Source: Streptomyces sp. TN58 (lineage in GTDB: Bacteria > Actinomycetota > Actinomycetes > Streptomycetales > Streptomycetaceae). From it: DNA of 64,000 bases. Every line of letters begins with the position of its first letter. Position 1 is the stretch's first letter. Under the pieces are notes generated by a model that was not told the DNA's origin, did no database searches, and saw only the letters and a program-made list of their open reading frames with translations. The stretch lies in assembly GCF_001941845.1 (NCBI RefSeq), contig NZ_CP018870.1:6796001-6860000 (forward strand), read 5' to 3'. Both the position numbers and the translations under genes were made by a program. Below, one piece after another: positions 51,676 to 60,802 of the stretch.

Positions 51676-51938
51676 AGGCTTCGGCAGTGGCGTACAAGCC
51701 CGTGGGGCTGGCCCTGGGCGCCCTCGGGGGCGCGCTGGCCGGCGCCGCGTTCAAACAGCTGTGGAAGGGGCTCGGCCACGACGACGACGCCCCGAACGCC
51801 ACCGACGAGGACCGGACGTGGCGGGAGATCCTCATCGCCGCGGTCCTCCAGGGCGCCGTCTTCGCCGTGGTCAAGGCGGCCATCGACCGGGGCGGCGCCG
51901 TGGCCGTCCGCCGCCTCACCGGCACCTGGCCCGACTGA
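51672..51938 (+). CDS. DUF4235 small membrane protein
   Basis: An 88-residue DUF4235 protein with a Gly/Ala-rich N-terminal span (YKPVGLALGALGGALAGAAF then KQLWKGLGHDDDAPNATDED) and a second hydrophobic segment (LIAAVLQGAVFAVVKAAIDR) ending in GTWPD. It is coupled to the TetR gene by ATGA. DUF4235 proteins are short membrane proteins of unknown function common in actinobacteria. Confidence 0.85.
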   Translation: MKASAVAYKPVGLALGALGGALAGAAFKQLWKGLGHDDDAPNATDEDRTWREILIAAVLQGAVFAVVKAAIDRGGAVAVRRLTGTWPD

Positions 51939-51988
51939 GGGCCCCGATCGCCCGGCCGGTCCGCCGGCGGCGCGGTACGTTGGCGCTC

Positions 51989-52540
51989 ATGACCGGACAC
52001 CGGCACGCCGCCTGGCCGCCCGCCCCGATACGCACCGAGCGCCTCGTGCTGCGGGCCTCCGAGGCGCGCGACCGTGCGGCCTTCGTCGACCTGTTCGCGT
52101 CACCGGAGGTGGGCGTCTACGCCGGCGGCTCCCGCCCGCGTGACGAGCTGGAACGCACGGCCCCCGAAGTGCCCGGCCAACGGCCGGGCTTCTTCGTCGC
52201 CGAGCTCGACCGAGCGATGATCGGCATGATCACACTCGACCCGCGCGACGCCGGGCGACCCGGACACGTCCGCCCGGGCGGTGGGGAGACCGAGCTCGGC
52301 TACATGTTCCTGCCGCGGGCGTGGGGCCGCGGATACGCCGCCGAGGCCTGCACGGCGGCCCTCGACTGGCTCGCCGGGGTACGCCCCGGCGAGCCGGTCG
52401 TACTGTGCACCCAGAGCGCCAACGACCGCGCGATGCGCCTCGCGGCGAGGCTGGGCTTCACCGAGGTGGAGCGGTTCGAGGAGTTCGGCGCCGAGCAGTG
52501 GTTCGGCGTGCGCGAACTGCCCGCCTCCACCGGGGTCTGA
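51989..52540 (+). CDS. GNAT-family N-acetyltransferase
   Basis: A 183-residue acetyltransferase of the RimJ/RimL-like group: IRTERLVLRASEARDRAAFV at the start, a central strand GFFVAELDRAMIGMITLDPR, the acetyl-CoA loop region LGYMFLPRAWGRGYAAEACT (R-x-x-G-x-G/A) and LCTQSANDRAMRLAARLGFT near the end. The acceptor is unknown. It follows the DUF4235 gene by 50 bases and precedes the long regulatory gap in front of the SARP gene. It could be an isolated gene or the left neighbour of the RiPP cluster. Confidence 0.85.
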   Translation: MTGHRHAAWPPAPIRTERLVLRASEARDRAAFVDLFASPEVGVYAGGSRPRDELERTAPEVPGQRPGFFVAELDRAMIGMITLDPRDAGRPGHVRPGGGETELGYMFLPRAWGRGYAAEACTAALDWLAGVRPGEPVVLCTQSANDRAMRLAARLGFTEVERFEEFGAEQWFGVRELPASTGV

Positions 52541-52884
52541 GATCAGCCATATCAGTGGCGCGATATGCACCTTAATTGGATCACGACAACGTGCTTGGAT
52601 AGCGCCTCCACGGTAATTCGTTTACCGCTTAACGGTTTTGGCGAACCGGCGGTAACTCCTCGAAGCGTCCGGGTTACGGAGAAGGGAGAACAATGCGGCG
52701 GGAAGGAATTGGGTCATCCGCCGGCTCGACTTCCACAAGATCCGTTATGTAGTGTTCCCGTTATTCACCGCCCAACGGGGGGCGGACGGCGACTCGGGGA
52801 TTGGTCCGGACTATTTCCGGCGTGTGACGGCCCCGCAGAACCGGCAGACCACCGCCCCCGCCGCGCTCCCCATTGGGGGAATGC
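52541..52884. promoter_or_regulatory. AT-rich regulatory gap with three inverted repeats before the SARP gene
   Basis: Unusually AT-rich for this genome. Perfect inverted repeats are CATATC-N8-GATATG at 52548-52567, GGTAA-N5-TTACC at 52612-52626 and CGGTT-N6-AACCG at 52633-52648. GGGGGA at 52875-52880 is the likely ribosome-binding site of the SARP gene. A 19-codon frame at 52693-52752 is considered and rejected as a precursor peptide. Confidence 0.55.
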
Positions 52885-54672
52885 GTGTCCCGACACGGGG
52901 GATCAATCATCCGGTTCCAGCTTTTGGGGCCCTTGAGCATTGCGCACGGCCCCGAAACCGTCGTTCTCAAACCGTCCAAGCCGACCAGCCTCCTCGCCGC
53001 ACTTCTGCTCCACCCCAACACCGTGGTCTCGACCGCCTACCTGCTGCGCGCCGTGTGGGACGAGGAACCGCCCGCCACGGCCCGCGCCGCACTGCAGACG
53101 TGCGTCCTGCGACTGCGCCGGCTGTTCGCCGAGTACGGCATATCCGCGACCACCATCGAGGCCGTGCCGGGCGGTTACCGGATGCGCAGCGACACCGGGA
53201 CCCTCGATCTCGTCCGCTTCCGCACCCTCGCGGCACGGGCCGGAGCGGCTGCCGACCCGGGGGAGGAGCTCTACGGGCTGCGCGAGGCGCTTTCCCTCTG
53301 GCAGGGGCAGCCCCTCGCCAACGTCGCCTCCCGCATGCTCCAGCGCGACGCGGTGCCCGCCCTCGAACAGGAGCGGCTGCGGGTGCTGGAGCGGGTCTGC
53401 GACCTCGAACTCGCCGCGGGCAACTGCCATCAGGTCCTCGTCGACCTGTACGAGAGCGCACGCCGGCACCCGGTCCGCGAACGCTTCACCGAGCAGCTCG
53501 TCGAAGCGCTCTACCGCACCGGTCGGCAGGCCGAGGCGCTTGCCGAGTACCGCACGGTGCGCGACCGGCTGCGCGACGAACTCGGCATCGACCCCGGACC
53601 GGGACTGCGCCGCCTGGAACTCGCCATCCTGCGCGCCGAGGAGCTGGCGCCCGCCCCGCCGCGGCCGCCCGCGCGCACCGCGGCCGCGGCAGGAGCCCCC
53701 GCGCTGCCCCCCGGCGCGTCCGCCGGCCCGACGGCCCCGAGCCGACCGGGCCGGCCGGGCCGTGCGGTACCGCCCGTCCCGGCGTTCGCCGGGCGCGAGG
53801 CCGACCGCGGGGCCATGGCCGCCCGGCTCACCGCCGCCCGTGGACCGCGCCTGGTCGTGGTCTCCGGAGCGCCCGGCATCGGCAAGTCCGCGCTCGCCCG
53901 CCAGACCGCCCACGAGGTGCAGGAAGCTTTCCCCGGCGGCGTGTTCACCCTCCGGCTGGCCCGGCCGGACGGGACTGCGGTCGCCGTCGAGGAGGCGGCG
54001 CGGCTCCTGCCGGACGAGGCCCCCGGCCGCTGCCTGATCGTCCTGGACGGCGCGGCCGGCGCCTGGCAGGTGCTGCCGCTGCTGGCCGCCGCGGAGGACG
54101 CCGCCGTCCTCGTGACCAGCCGGCGCCAACTGGCCGCGGTCGTCGCCACGCACGGCGGCGCCGTGCACCGCCTCGACGTGCTCCGGCCCCCCGAGGCGTA
54201 CGGGCTCCTCGCCGGGCTCGTCGGCCCGGAACGCATCGCGACGGAGCCCGCCGCGGCCCGCGAACTGGCCTGCGCCTGCGGGCACTTCCCGCTCGCCCTG
54301 CGGATCGCCGCAGGACGGCTGCTGACAAGGCCCGGCCTGTCCGTCGCGGACTGCGCGGCCTGGATCGCGGAGGATCCCCCCGCACGGCTGGCGCTCGCGG
54401 AGGACCCCGGGCTCTCCGTCCCCGAGGTGCTGGGGCAGGCGCTCGACGCGCTGGACCCCGAGCTGCGTGAGGCGTTCCTCCGGCTGGGCGCAGCCGGAGC
54501 CGCCGCGGACCCGTCGGCCGGGGAGAGCGAAACCGTACTCGAACAGCTCGTGGAGGCGGGTCTGTTGGAGGACGGCCCGCCCGGCCCCTACCGCCTCCAC
54601 GACCTGCTCCGCAGCTACGCGCGTTGGCGCGTGCGCACGCGGGAGACGGCGGCCCCGGCCGCGCCGCGCTGA
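52885..54672 (+). CDS. SARP-type transcriptional activator with NB-ARC domain
   Basis: A 595-residue regulator; the GTG was preferred over the TTG four codons earlier because of GGGGGA at good spacing. Residues about 10-90 are the OmpR-like winged HTH (FQLLGPLSIAHGPETVVLKP, SLLAALLLHPNTVVSTAYLL, CVLRLRRLFAEYG). Residues about 95-245 are the BTAD domain (ALPSLWQGQPLANVASRMLQ-like, VLERVCDLELAAGNCHQVLV, YRTGRQAEALAEYRTVRDRL). From about 300 there is an ATPase/NB-ARC-like region with P-loop VVSGAPGIGKSALARQ and LIVLDGAAGAWQVLPLL. SARPs activate antibiotic biosynthetic operons by binding direct repeats. It is the first gene of the RiPP cluster and the probable pathway activator. Confidence 0.87.
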   Translation: MSRHGGSIIRFQLLGPLSIAHGPETVVLKPSKPTSLLAALLLHPNTVVSTAYLLRAVWDEEPPATARAALQTCVLRLRRLFAEYGISATTIEAVPGGYRMRSDTGTLDLVRFRTLAARAGAAADPGEELYGLREALSLWQGQPLANVASRMLQRDAVPALEQERLRVLERVCDLELAAGNCHQVLVDLYESARRHPVRERFTEQLVEALYRTGRQAEALAEYRTVRDRLRDELGIDPGPGLRRLELAILRAEELAPAPPRPPARTAAAAGAPALPPGASAGPTAPSRPGRPGRAVPPVPAFAGREADRGAMAARLTAARGPRLVVVSGAPGIGKSALARQTAHEVQEAFPGGVFTLRLARPDGTAVAVEEAARLLPDEAPGRCLIVLDGAAGAWQVLPLLAAAEDAAVLVTSRRQLAAVVATHGGAVHRLDVLRPPEAYGLLAGLVGPERIATEPAAARELACACGHFPLALRIAAGRLLTRPGLSVADCAAWIAEDPPARLALAEDPGLSVPEVLGQALDALDPELREAFLRLGAAGAAADPSAGESETVLEQLVEAGLLEDGPPGPYRLHDLLRSYARWRVRTRETAAPAAPR

Positions 54673-54713
54673 CCCCGCAGGCAGACCCCGCACGGCCCGC
54701 TCCGCCCCGCACC

Positions 54714-54858
54714 CGTCGCCGTCCCGCACCGTCGCCGTCCCGCACCGTCGCCGTCCCGCACCCGTCGCCGTCCCGCACCCGTCTCCGTCCCGCCGCACGC
54801 CTCCCTGCTGTCGGCTCCCTCCCGTCCAGGCTCCCTCCCGTCCAGGCTCCCTCCCCGA
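54714..54858 (+). repeat. Two 16-bp tandem repeat arrays upstream of the RiPP operon
   Basis: First array: five copies of CGTCGCCGTCCCGCAC at 54714, 54730, 54746, 54763 and 54780 (the last with two changes). Second array: GGCTCCCTCCCGTCCA at 54813 and 54829 plus a partial copy at 54845. They fill the 217-base gap between the SARP and F-protein genes, where the operon's promoter should be. The period is close to 1.5 helical turns. Confidence 0.8.
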
Positions 54859-54889
54859 TCCCGCCCAGACCGCACCCAGGGGTGTTCCC

Positions 54890-57166
54890 ATGGCCCACGC
54901 CAGCTACGAAGCCGTCGCCGAGACCCGTCCCCGGATCCGCCGCGACGTGCTGTTCACCGAGACGCCCGACGGCGTGCTGTTCCACAACGCGGACGGGGGC
55001 TTCCGCCTCACGGCCACGTCCGCCTACCGCTTCGCGACGCTGATCGTCCCCCACCTCACCGGCGAGCACTCCGTCGCCGACCTGTGCCGGGGCCTCGGCG
55101 AAGCGCAGCAGACGATGGTCGGCGAACTCGTCCGGACCCTGTACGAACGGGATTTCGCCCGGCCCGTCACCACCCCCGCCGGACCCGGGGCCGGCCAGGC
55201 GGCGCCCGATCCGGACGTGGCCCGCCGGTACGCCCCGCAGATCGCCTACGCCGACCACTACTCCGACGACGCCGAGGCACGCTTCCTGCGCTTCCGCCAC
55301 ACCCGGGTGGCCGTCCTGGGCGACGACGACATCGCCCGCTGGTGCGCGGCGAGCCTGATACGCAACGGCTGCGCGGTCGTCGGCGTGTCACCGGCCCTGG
55401 CCGCGCCGGCCCCCGCCGCGCCCGCCTCCGGTACTCCCGCCCTGGACGCCGAGGTGGCCGAGGCCGTCGCCGACGGCTGCCCGGTCGAGCTCCGCACCCT
55501 GCCGGCGGCCCCGGGAGGGGAACCCGCCTGGCCCGAACTCTCCGGCTACGACCTCGTGGTCGTCACCGGCGGCCGCACCGCACCCGCCCGCCTCCTGCCG
55601 CTGCTGCGCGCCGGCATCCCGGCCGGCCGCACGCTGCTCCCGGCCTGGACCTACGGCGCCGACGCCGTCATCGGACCGCTCATGACCTCCGGCACCCCCG
55701 GCTGCTGGGCCTGCGCCGCGCTCCGGCTCGGCGCCGCCGCCGGCCGTGACGGCGCCACCGCGGCCGCCGCCGACCTGTGGAGCACCCTGGCCCTGCCCGG
55801 CGGGCCCGCCGCGGCCGGCCCGGAGCCGGGGCGTCCACTGGCCGCCATGATCGGCAACCTCCTGGGCTACGAGGTCTTCCGCACCACCTCCGGGGCCCTG
55901 CCCGCCGAGACCGCCGGCCAGCTGATCGTGCAGGACATGGCCTCCCTCGACGTCACGGCCGAGCCGCTCCACGCCCACCCGCGCTGCCCCTTCTGCGCCC
56001 CGGACGCCGAGGCCGCCCGACGGCCCGTGACGCCGGTGGACCTCGCCGAAGCGGGTACCGTCGCGGCCGCCGCCCTGCCCACCCTGGAGACGGCACGCGA
56101 AGCGGACGCCCTGGTGGAGGAGCTGAACCGGCGCTCGGCGCTGGTCCGCCCATACGCCGGCGTCTTCACACGCTACGCCGACGAGCCGCTGACCCAGATC
56201 CCCCTCAAGCTGAGCGCGGTCGAGTTCGGCACCGGCCCCGCGGGCCCCCGGACGGTCACGGCCTTCGACGTCCACCATGTCGCCGGGGCCCGGATGCGGG
56301 CGCTGGACGCCGCCGCGGTGGTCTACGCCGAACACGTGGTGCCCGCCCACGGCGTCGCCGCCAGGGGTGGGGGCGCGGTGCCGGAGGACTCGCTGACCGT
56401 CGCCTCCGGGCTGCCCGGCACGGCCGCCGCCTGGCAGCAGGCCGTCTCCCTCGTCACGAAGGAGCCCGCGCTCGTGCCCGCCGGCGCGGTCCGCCCCTTC
56501 GGCCCCCACAACGCCGACCGACTCTTCGAACGTACCCGCGCCGGCGCCGGGGCCGGACCCTCGCCCGCCGACGCGGCCGCCGCGGGCCTGCTGTCCGCCC
56601 TGGCCCACGACGCCCTGCTGCGGGCCGTCCGCGGCTGCGCCGCAGCACCGGTACCGCTGCCCACCGGCACCGGCACCGGCACCGGCACCGGCGCCGAACT
56701 CGTCTTCCTCGTACGGTCGGCCGATCGCCTGGGGCTCCCCGTCGAACTCCTCGACCTCGGCGAGGCGGCGCACTCCGGCGTCCAGGTGCTGCTGGCCCGG
56801 GCCGGGGAGCGCTGGGCCGTGGGCGCGGCCCTGGACCGGCGGACCGCGGCGGTGGCCGCGCTGCGGGACCTGCTGGGCGCCGTCCAGTACGAGCGGGACG
56901 ACGCTGCCCCCGGCGGGCCCGCCGACACCGGTGACCCGCTCCTGGCCGACCTCGACGCCCGTACGCTCACGACCGAACCCGGCGCCCGGCCCCAGGGCCC
57001 CGCCCGGGCCGCCGCCGACTGGTCGGAGGTGCTGGGCCGGCTGCGCGCGGCGGGCCGCGACGCCTACGCCGTCCCCACCGGGGCACCGGACCTCGCCTCG
57101 GCCGGACTCCACACCGCCAGAGTGCTGCTGACCACCGCCCAGGAGCCGGGCGATGACGACAACTGA
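54890..57166 (+). CDS. Azole-RiPP leader-binding/E1-like F protein (ocin-ThiF-like)
   Basis: A 758-residue protein of the cyclodehydratase complex. Residues about 12-95 form the RiPP-recognition (PqqD-like) winged helix (RRDVLFTETPDGVLFHNADG, YRFATLIVPHLTGEHSVADL), which binds the leader peptide. Residues about 120-375 form an E1/ThiF-like fold (VAVLGDDDIARWCAASLIRN) with two zinc cysteine pairs, C272/C275 in GCWACA and C366/C369 in CPFC. The C-terminal ~370 residues are Ala-rich and complete the platform for the YcaO partner. The protein activates the YcaO enzyme; it makes no bond itself. The ATG is read in preference to a non-coding extension upstream. It overlaps the next gene by 14 bases. 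Tandem repeats lie just upstream. Confidence 0.85.
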   Translation: MAHASYEAVAETRPRIRRDVLFTETPDGVLFHNADGGFRLTATSAYRFATLIVPHLTGEHSVADLCRGLGEAQQTMVGELVRTLYERDFARPVTTPAGPGAGQAAPDPDVARRYAPQIAYADHYSDDAEARFLRFRHTRVAVLGDDDIARWCAASLIRNGCAVVGVSPALAAPAPAAPASGTPALDAEVAEAVADGCPVELRTLPAAPGGEPAWPELSGYDLVVVTGGRTAPARLLPLLRAGIPAGRTLLPAWTYGADAVIGPLMTSGTPGCWACAALRLGAAAGRDGATAAAADLWSTLALPGGPAAAGPEPGRPLAAMIGNLLGYEVFRTTSGALPAETAGQLIVQDMASLDVTAEPLHAHPRCPFCAPDAEAARRPVTPVDLAEAGTVAAAALPTLETAREADALVEELNRRSALVRPYAGVFTRYADEPLTQIPLKLSAVEFGTGPAGPRTVTAFDVHHVAGARMRALDAAAVVYAEHVVPAHGVAARGGGAVPEDSLTVASGLPGTAAAWQQAVSLVTKEPALVPAGAVRPFGPHNADRLFERTRAGAGAGPSPADAAAAGLLSALAHDALLRAVRGCAAAPVPLPTGTGTGTGTGAELVFLVRSADRLGLPVELLDLGEAAHSGVQVLLARAGERWAVGAALDRRTAAVAALRDLLGAVQYERDDAAPGGPADTGDPLLADLDARTLTTEPGARPQGPARAAADWSEVLGRLRAAGRDAYAVPTGAPDLASAGLHTARVLLTTAQEPGDDDN

Positions 57167-59177
57167 CCCCCTGACCACAACCGACCGCCCGACGACAGCT
57201 GATCCCCTGGCGGGTCCGCCTACGGCCGCCGGTCCGCTGACCGCCTGCGACCCCGGCCTCTCCCACACCCTCGGCCCCGAGGCCGCGGCCCGCTTCGCCG
57301 CCCGGCTGGACCGTGTCCTCGCCGCGCTGGGCGGGCCCCCGGCCACGCTCACCCCCCTCGGTGCCGGCGACGCCTTCATCCGGCCCGCCCCCGCCGAGAC
57401 CCCCGCCGGCAGCCGGGCCGGCGCCGTGCCCGTGCACCTGTACGGGCACCAGGCGGTCGTCGGGCCGCCCGGCGGCTGCGCCCGCTGCCTGGAACGCCGC
57501 TGGCAGGCCGTTCGGTCCGTCGCGCTCCGCGACGCCCTCGAACTCGGCGGCGGCACCCGGCCCGCCGGGGACTGGCCGTACGCGCACCCCTTCGCCGCCG
57601 ACGCGCTGGCCGCCCTGATGACGGCCGCCCGGGAACCACGCCCCGGCGCCCCCGGGCCCGGCGGCGTCTTCCCCGACGTCCGCCTCCTGGACCTGCGGAC
57701 CGGCCTCGTACGCCGGTACCCGCTGGTCCCCGACCCGGAGTGCCCGGGCTGCGCCACCCCGTACGAGGACACCGCCGACGCGGCCGTGCCCGAACTGCCG
57801 CCCGCGCCGAAACACCGGCCCGGCGTGTTCCGTACCCGGCCCGTCGAGTCGTACGGCATCGACGTGGCGGCCTTCGCGAACCCGCTGTGCGGGGCACTGG
57901 GGCCCTCCCTCGTCCAGGACGTCTCGTCGACCTCCACCTCCGCCACCATCGGCTGCTTCTCCATGCGCTCGGGCGCGTACCTGCGCGAGACGTTCTGGGG
58001 CGGCCACACCGACTCCTTCGCGCGCAGCGCCCACGTCGGGGTCCTGGAAGGCCTGGAGCGCTACGCCGGGATGCGGGCGCGCGCCCGGACCACGAGCGTC
58101 ACCGGCTCCCTGACGCGGTTCGGCGCCGACGCCGTCGACCCGCGGGAGACCGGCCTCTACAGCGATGCCTTCCACCGGGACAACCCGCGCGTACGCCCCT
58201 TCGACCCCGACCGGGAGATCGCCTGGGTGTGGGGCTGGTCGCTGCGCGACCGGGTGCCCCGCCTGGTCCCGGAGATCCTGACGTACTACCACGCCCCGGG
58301 CCTTGAGAACCGGTTCGTGCAGGAGAGCTCCAACGGCTGCGCCTCCGGCGGCAGCTTCGCCGAGGCCGCCTACTTCGGCCTGATGGAGGTCGTCGAACGC
58401 GACGCGTTCCTGCTCACCTGGTACGGGCGCCAGCCGCTGCCCGAGATCGACCCGGCGAGCAGTTCCCGGCCCTCGACCCGGGCGATGGTCGACCGGCTGG
58501 CGATGTACGGCTACCGGGCCCGGTTCTTCGACACCCGCATCACCTTCCCCGTCCCCGTCGTGACGGCGGTCGCCGAACGGTTCGACGGCGGTCCCGGCCG
58601 GATGTGCTTCGGCGCCGGCGCCGGCCTCGACCCCGAGTCCGCCCTGGCCTCGGCCCTGTGCGAGATCGCCACGGACGCCGTCAACCTGCCCGGGCGCACC
58701 GAGCGGGACGAGACCCGGCTGCGCGCCATGGCGGCCGACTTCGACCTGGTCACGGCGCTGCACGACCATCCGCTCGTCTACGGGATCCCGGAGATGGGCG
58801 GGCACGCGGACTTCCTGCTGCGCGGTCCCGGCCCCGGCCGCGGGCGCCCGCGGACCGTCGCCGAGCTGGCGTGGCCCGACGCGTGGGGCGCCCCCGCCTC
58901 GGACGACGTGCGCACCGACCTGGAGCGGTGCGTGGCGGCCGTCGCGGCCGAGGGCTTCGACGTCGTGGTCGTCGACCAGACGATGCCGGAGCAGCGGGCC
59001 CTGGGGCTGCACACGGTGAGCGTGCTCGTCCCGGGTCTGCTCCCCATCGACTTCGGGTGGTCCCGGCAGCGGGCGCTCGGCATGCCGCGGATGCGGACCG
59101 GGCTGTTCGCCGCCGGTCTGCGCGAGCGCCCGCTGGAGCCCGGCGACCTCAATCCGGCACCCCACCCCTTCCCCTGA
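57153..59177 (+). CDS. YcaO-type cyclodehydratase of azole-forming RiPP
   Basis: A 674-residue ATP-dependent enzyme that turns Cys/Ser/Thr of the precursor into azolines. The N-terminal ~210 residues hold two Cys pairs (C109/C112 in GGCARC, C197/C200 in PECPGC), a zinc site of the docking domain. The YcaO domain follows, with the ATP/Mg region (TDSFARSAHVGVLEGLERYA), the conserved SSNGCASGGSFAEAAYFGLM and EVVERDAFLLTWYG block, and the C-terminal proline-rich end NPAPHPFP, which is essential for activity in this family. All key blocks are present. Start ATG overlaps the F-protein stop region. A 41-base gap with an AGGAGG site precedes the next gene. Confidence 0.9.
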   Translation: MTTTDPLTTTDRPTTADPLAGPPTAAGPLTACDPGLSHTLGPEAAARFAARLDRVLAALGGPPATLTPLGAGDAFIRPAPAETPAGSRAGAVPVHLYGHQAVVGPPGGCARCLERRWQAVRSVALRDALELGGGTRPAGDWPYAHPFAADALAALMTAAREPRPGAPGPGGVFPDVRLLDLRTGLVRRYPLVPDPECPGCATPYEDTADAAVPELPPAPKHRPGVFRTRPVESYGIDVAAFANPLCGALGPSLVQDVSSTSTSATIGCFSMRSGAYLRETFWGGHTDSFARSAHVGVLEGLERYAGMRARARTTSVTGSLTRFGADAVDPRETGLYSDAFHRDNPRVRPFDPDREIAWVWGWSLRDRVPRLVPEILTYYHAPGLENRFVQESSNGCASGGSFAEAAYFGLMEVVERDAFLLTWYGRQPLPEIDPASSSRPSTRAMVDRLAMYGYRARFFDTRITFPVPVVTAVAERFDGGPGRMCFGAGAGLDPESALASALCEIATDAVNLPGRTERDETRLRAMAADFDLVTALHDHPLVYGIPEMGGHADFLLRGPGPGRGRPRTVAELAWPDAWGAPASDDVRTDLERCVAAVAAEGFDVVVVDQTMPEQRALGLHTVSVLVPGLLPIDFGWSRQRALGMPRMRTGLFAAGLRERPLEPGDLNPAPHPFP

Positions 59178-59218
59178 CCGGCCACCGCCGGTGTCCGCCC
59201 CCCAACGCAGGAGGACCC

Positions 59219-60802
59219 ATGGGCCACGCCCATGTCTACGCCCACGAGATCATGCACCGTGGCAGGGTGCCGATGGAGCCCGTCGACTTCGTCCCCGACT
59301 GGGCCGACCGGCCCCGCAAGGCCAAGTTCCACCCGGACGCCGAGACGTTCCCGCTGCCTCCCTCGCCGGCCGGGCCCCCGCGCACCGCGCCGGGACGGTC
59401 CGCGCCCGGCTTCACCCTGTCGCTGCTGTCCGGGATGCTCAGGGACTCGTACGGGCTGACCGGCCGGCGCCTCGCGGTCCAGGCCAACACCGACCTGGCT
59501 GCCCTGCCGCACTACACGCACGCCAACTGGTCGCGCGGCACGGCCTCGGGCGGCGGCCTGTACCCGGTGGCCGTCCACTGGGCCGCCGGTCCGGGCGGAC
59601 CGCTGACCCCCGGCCTCTACCACTACGCACCGCACCAGCACGGGCTGCGCCGGCTCCTGGCGGGTGACGTCACGGGCGACGTCCGGGAGGCCGTCGGCGC
59701 GGGGGCGGGCGACGCCGGGCAGGCGGCGCAGTACCTCGTCCTCAGCGTCAAGTACTGGCAGAACGCCTTCAAGTACAACAGCTTCTCCTTCCACGCCGTC
59801 AGCATGGACGTGGGCGCCCTCGTACAGACCTGGCGGCTGTGGGCGGCGCGGTACGGGCTGCGGATCGACCCGCTGCTGTGGTTCGACGAGGAGAGGCTGG
59901 CCCGGCTGCTGGGCGTGGAAGCCGAGGAGGAGGGCGTCTTCGCCGTCGTCCCGCTGGCCTGGCAGGGTGCGCCGGCGCCCGCCGAAGGCGGCGCGACGGG
60001 CGCCACCGCGCGCCATCGGGACGTCGAACGCTCCCGCCGCGTCATCGAGTTCGACGCCCTGCGCCGCATCCACCGGGCGACGGCCGGGCGGGCCGCCGAC
60101 CGCCCGGCGCCGGAAGCCCTGGACGCGGCCGCCGCCCACCCGCCGCGTGGCGCCGATCCCCTGCCGCTGCCCGTTCCCCCGGAACCGCCGGCCGGCACCG
60201 GCCGCGCCCTGCGCGAGCGCCGCAGCAGCTTCGGCCGCTTCGACGCCTCCCGCCCGGTCACGGCCGGCGAGCTCGCCGCCGCGCTGGCCGACTGCGCGGC
60301 CACCCGGTTCGGGACCGAGGCGGAGCACCCCGCCGGTCCGTCCCTGACCTCGCTGTACGCCTTCGTCAACCACGTCGAGGGCGTCGCCCCGGGCGCGTAC
60401 GCCTACGACCCCGCCGCCCACACCCTGCGCCTGGTCAAGCCGGGACCGCCCGGCTCCTTCCTCCAGCGCAACTACTTCCTCTCCAACTACAACCTGGAGC
60501 AGGCCGGCGCCGTGCTCGTCCCCACGGTCCGCACCACCGCCGTACTGGACGGCGTCGGCGACCGCGGCTACCGGCTCGTGGGAGGCGCCGTCGGCGCCGT
60601 CGCCCAGACCTTCTACACCACGGCCGCGGCCTTCGGACTGGGCGCCGGAGTGGCCCTCGGCTTCGACAACATCTCCTACATCGAGGAGCTGGGGCTGACC
60701 GGCACCGACGAGGCACCCCTGCTGATCATGCTGCTCGGCCGTGAACGCCCCCGGCCGGCCGAATTCCGCCACGAGATCGCCTGTGGGGGAGAGGGACGAT
60801 GA
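59219..60802 (+). CDS. SagB-type FMN-dependent azoline dehydrogenase
   Basis: A 527-residue nitroreductase-like protein that oxidises azolines to azoles with FMN. It begins MGHAHVYAHEIMHRGRVPME. The first half contains the SagB signature RRLAVQANTDLAALPHYTHA and RGTASGGGLYPVAVHWAA. The second half is another nitroreductase unit (LRERRSSFGRFDASRPVTAG, RLVGGAVGAVAQTFYTTAAA, GVALGFDNISYIEELGLTGT), with the Lys/Tyr-rich SVKYWQNAFKYNSFSFHAVS stretch between. The ATG is preceded by AGGAGG. The stop overlaps the next ATG (ATGA), so it is coupled to the dehydratase gene. It is longer than single-domain SagB proteins but typical of thiopeptide/goadsporin clusters. Confidence 0.88.
   Translation: MGHAHVYAHEIMHRGRVPMEPVDFVPDWADRPRKAKFHPDAETFPLPPSPAGPPRTAPGRSAPGFTLSLLSGMLRDSYGLTGRRLAVQANTDLAALPHYTHANWSRGTASGGGLYPVAVHWAAGPGGPLTPGLYHYAPHQHGLRRLLAGDVTGDVREAVGAGAGDAGQAAQYLVLSVKYWQNAFKYNSFSFHAVSMDVGALVQTWRLWAARYGLRIDPLLWFDEERLARLLGVEAEEEGVFAVVPLAWQGAPAPAEGGATGATARHRDVERSRRVIEFDALRRIHRATAGRAADRPAPEALDAAAAHPPRGADPLPLPVPPEPPAGTGRALRERRSSFGRFDASRPVTAGELAAALADCAATRFGTEAEHPAGPSLTSLYAFVNHVEGVAPGAYAYDPAAHTLRLVKPGPPGSFLQRNYFLSNYNLEQAGAVLVPTVRTTAVLDGVGDRGYRLVGGAVGAVAQTFYTTAAAFGLGAGVALGFDNISYIEELGLTGTDEAPLLIMLLGRERPRPAEFRHEIACGGEGR

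Noticed and set aside
52693..52752. 19-codon frame (MRREGIGSSAGSTSTRSVM) with a GAAGGGAG site, Ser/Thr-rich, just before the SARP gene
   Set aside because: It is too short for leader plus core, has no Cys, and lies on the wrong side of the SARP gene. It is more likely chance within the regulatory region.
54714..54858. CRISPR-like array
   Set aside because: The repeats are directly adjacent with no spacers, no palindromic repeat and no cas genes, so these are simple tandem repeats.
55388..58009. Long minus-strand frame opposite the F and YcaO genes
   Set aside because: Gly/Arg-rich shadow with no motif; the plus-strand genes carry the expected catalytic and zinc motifs.
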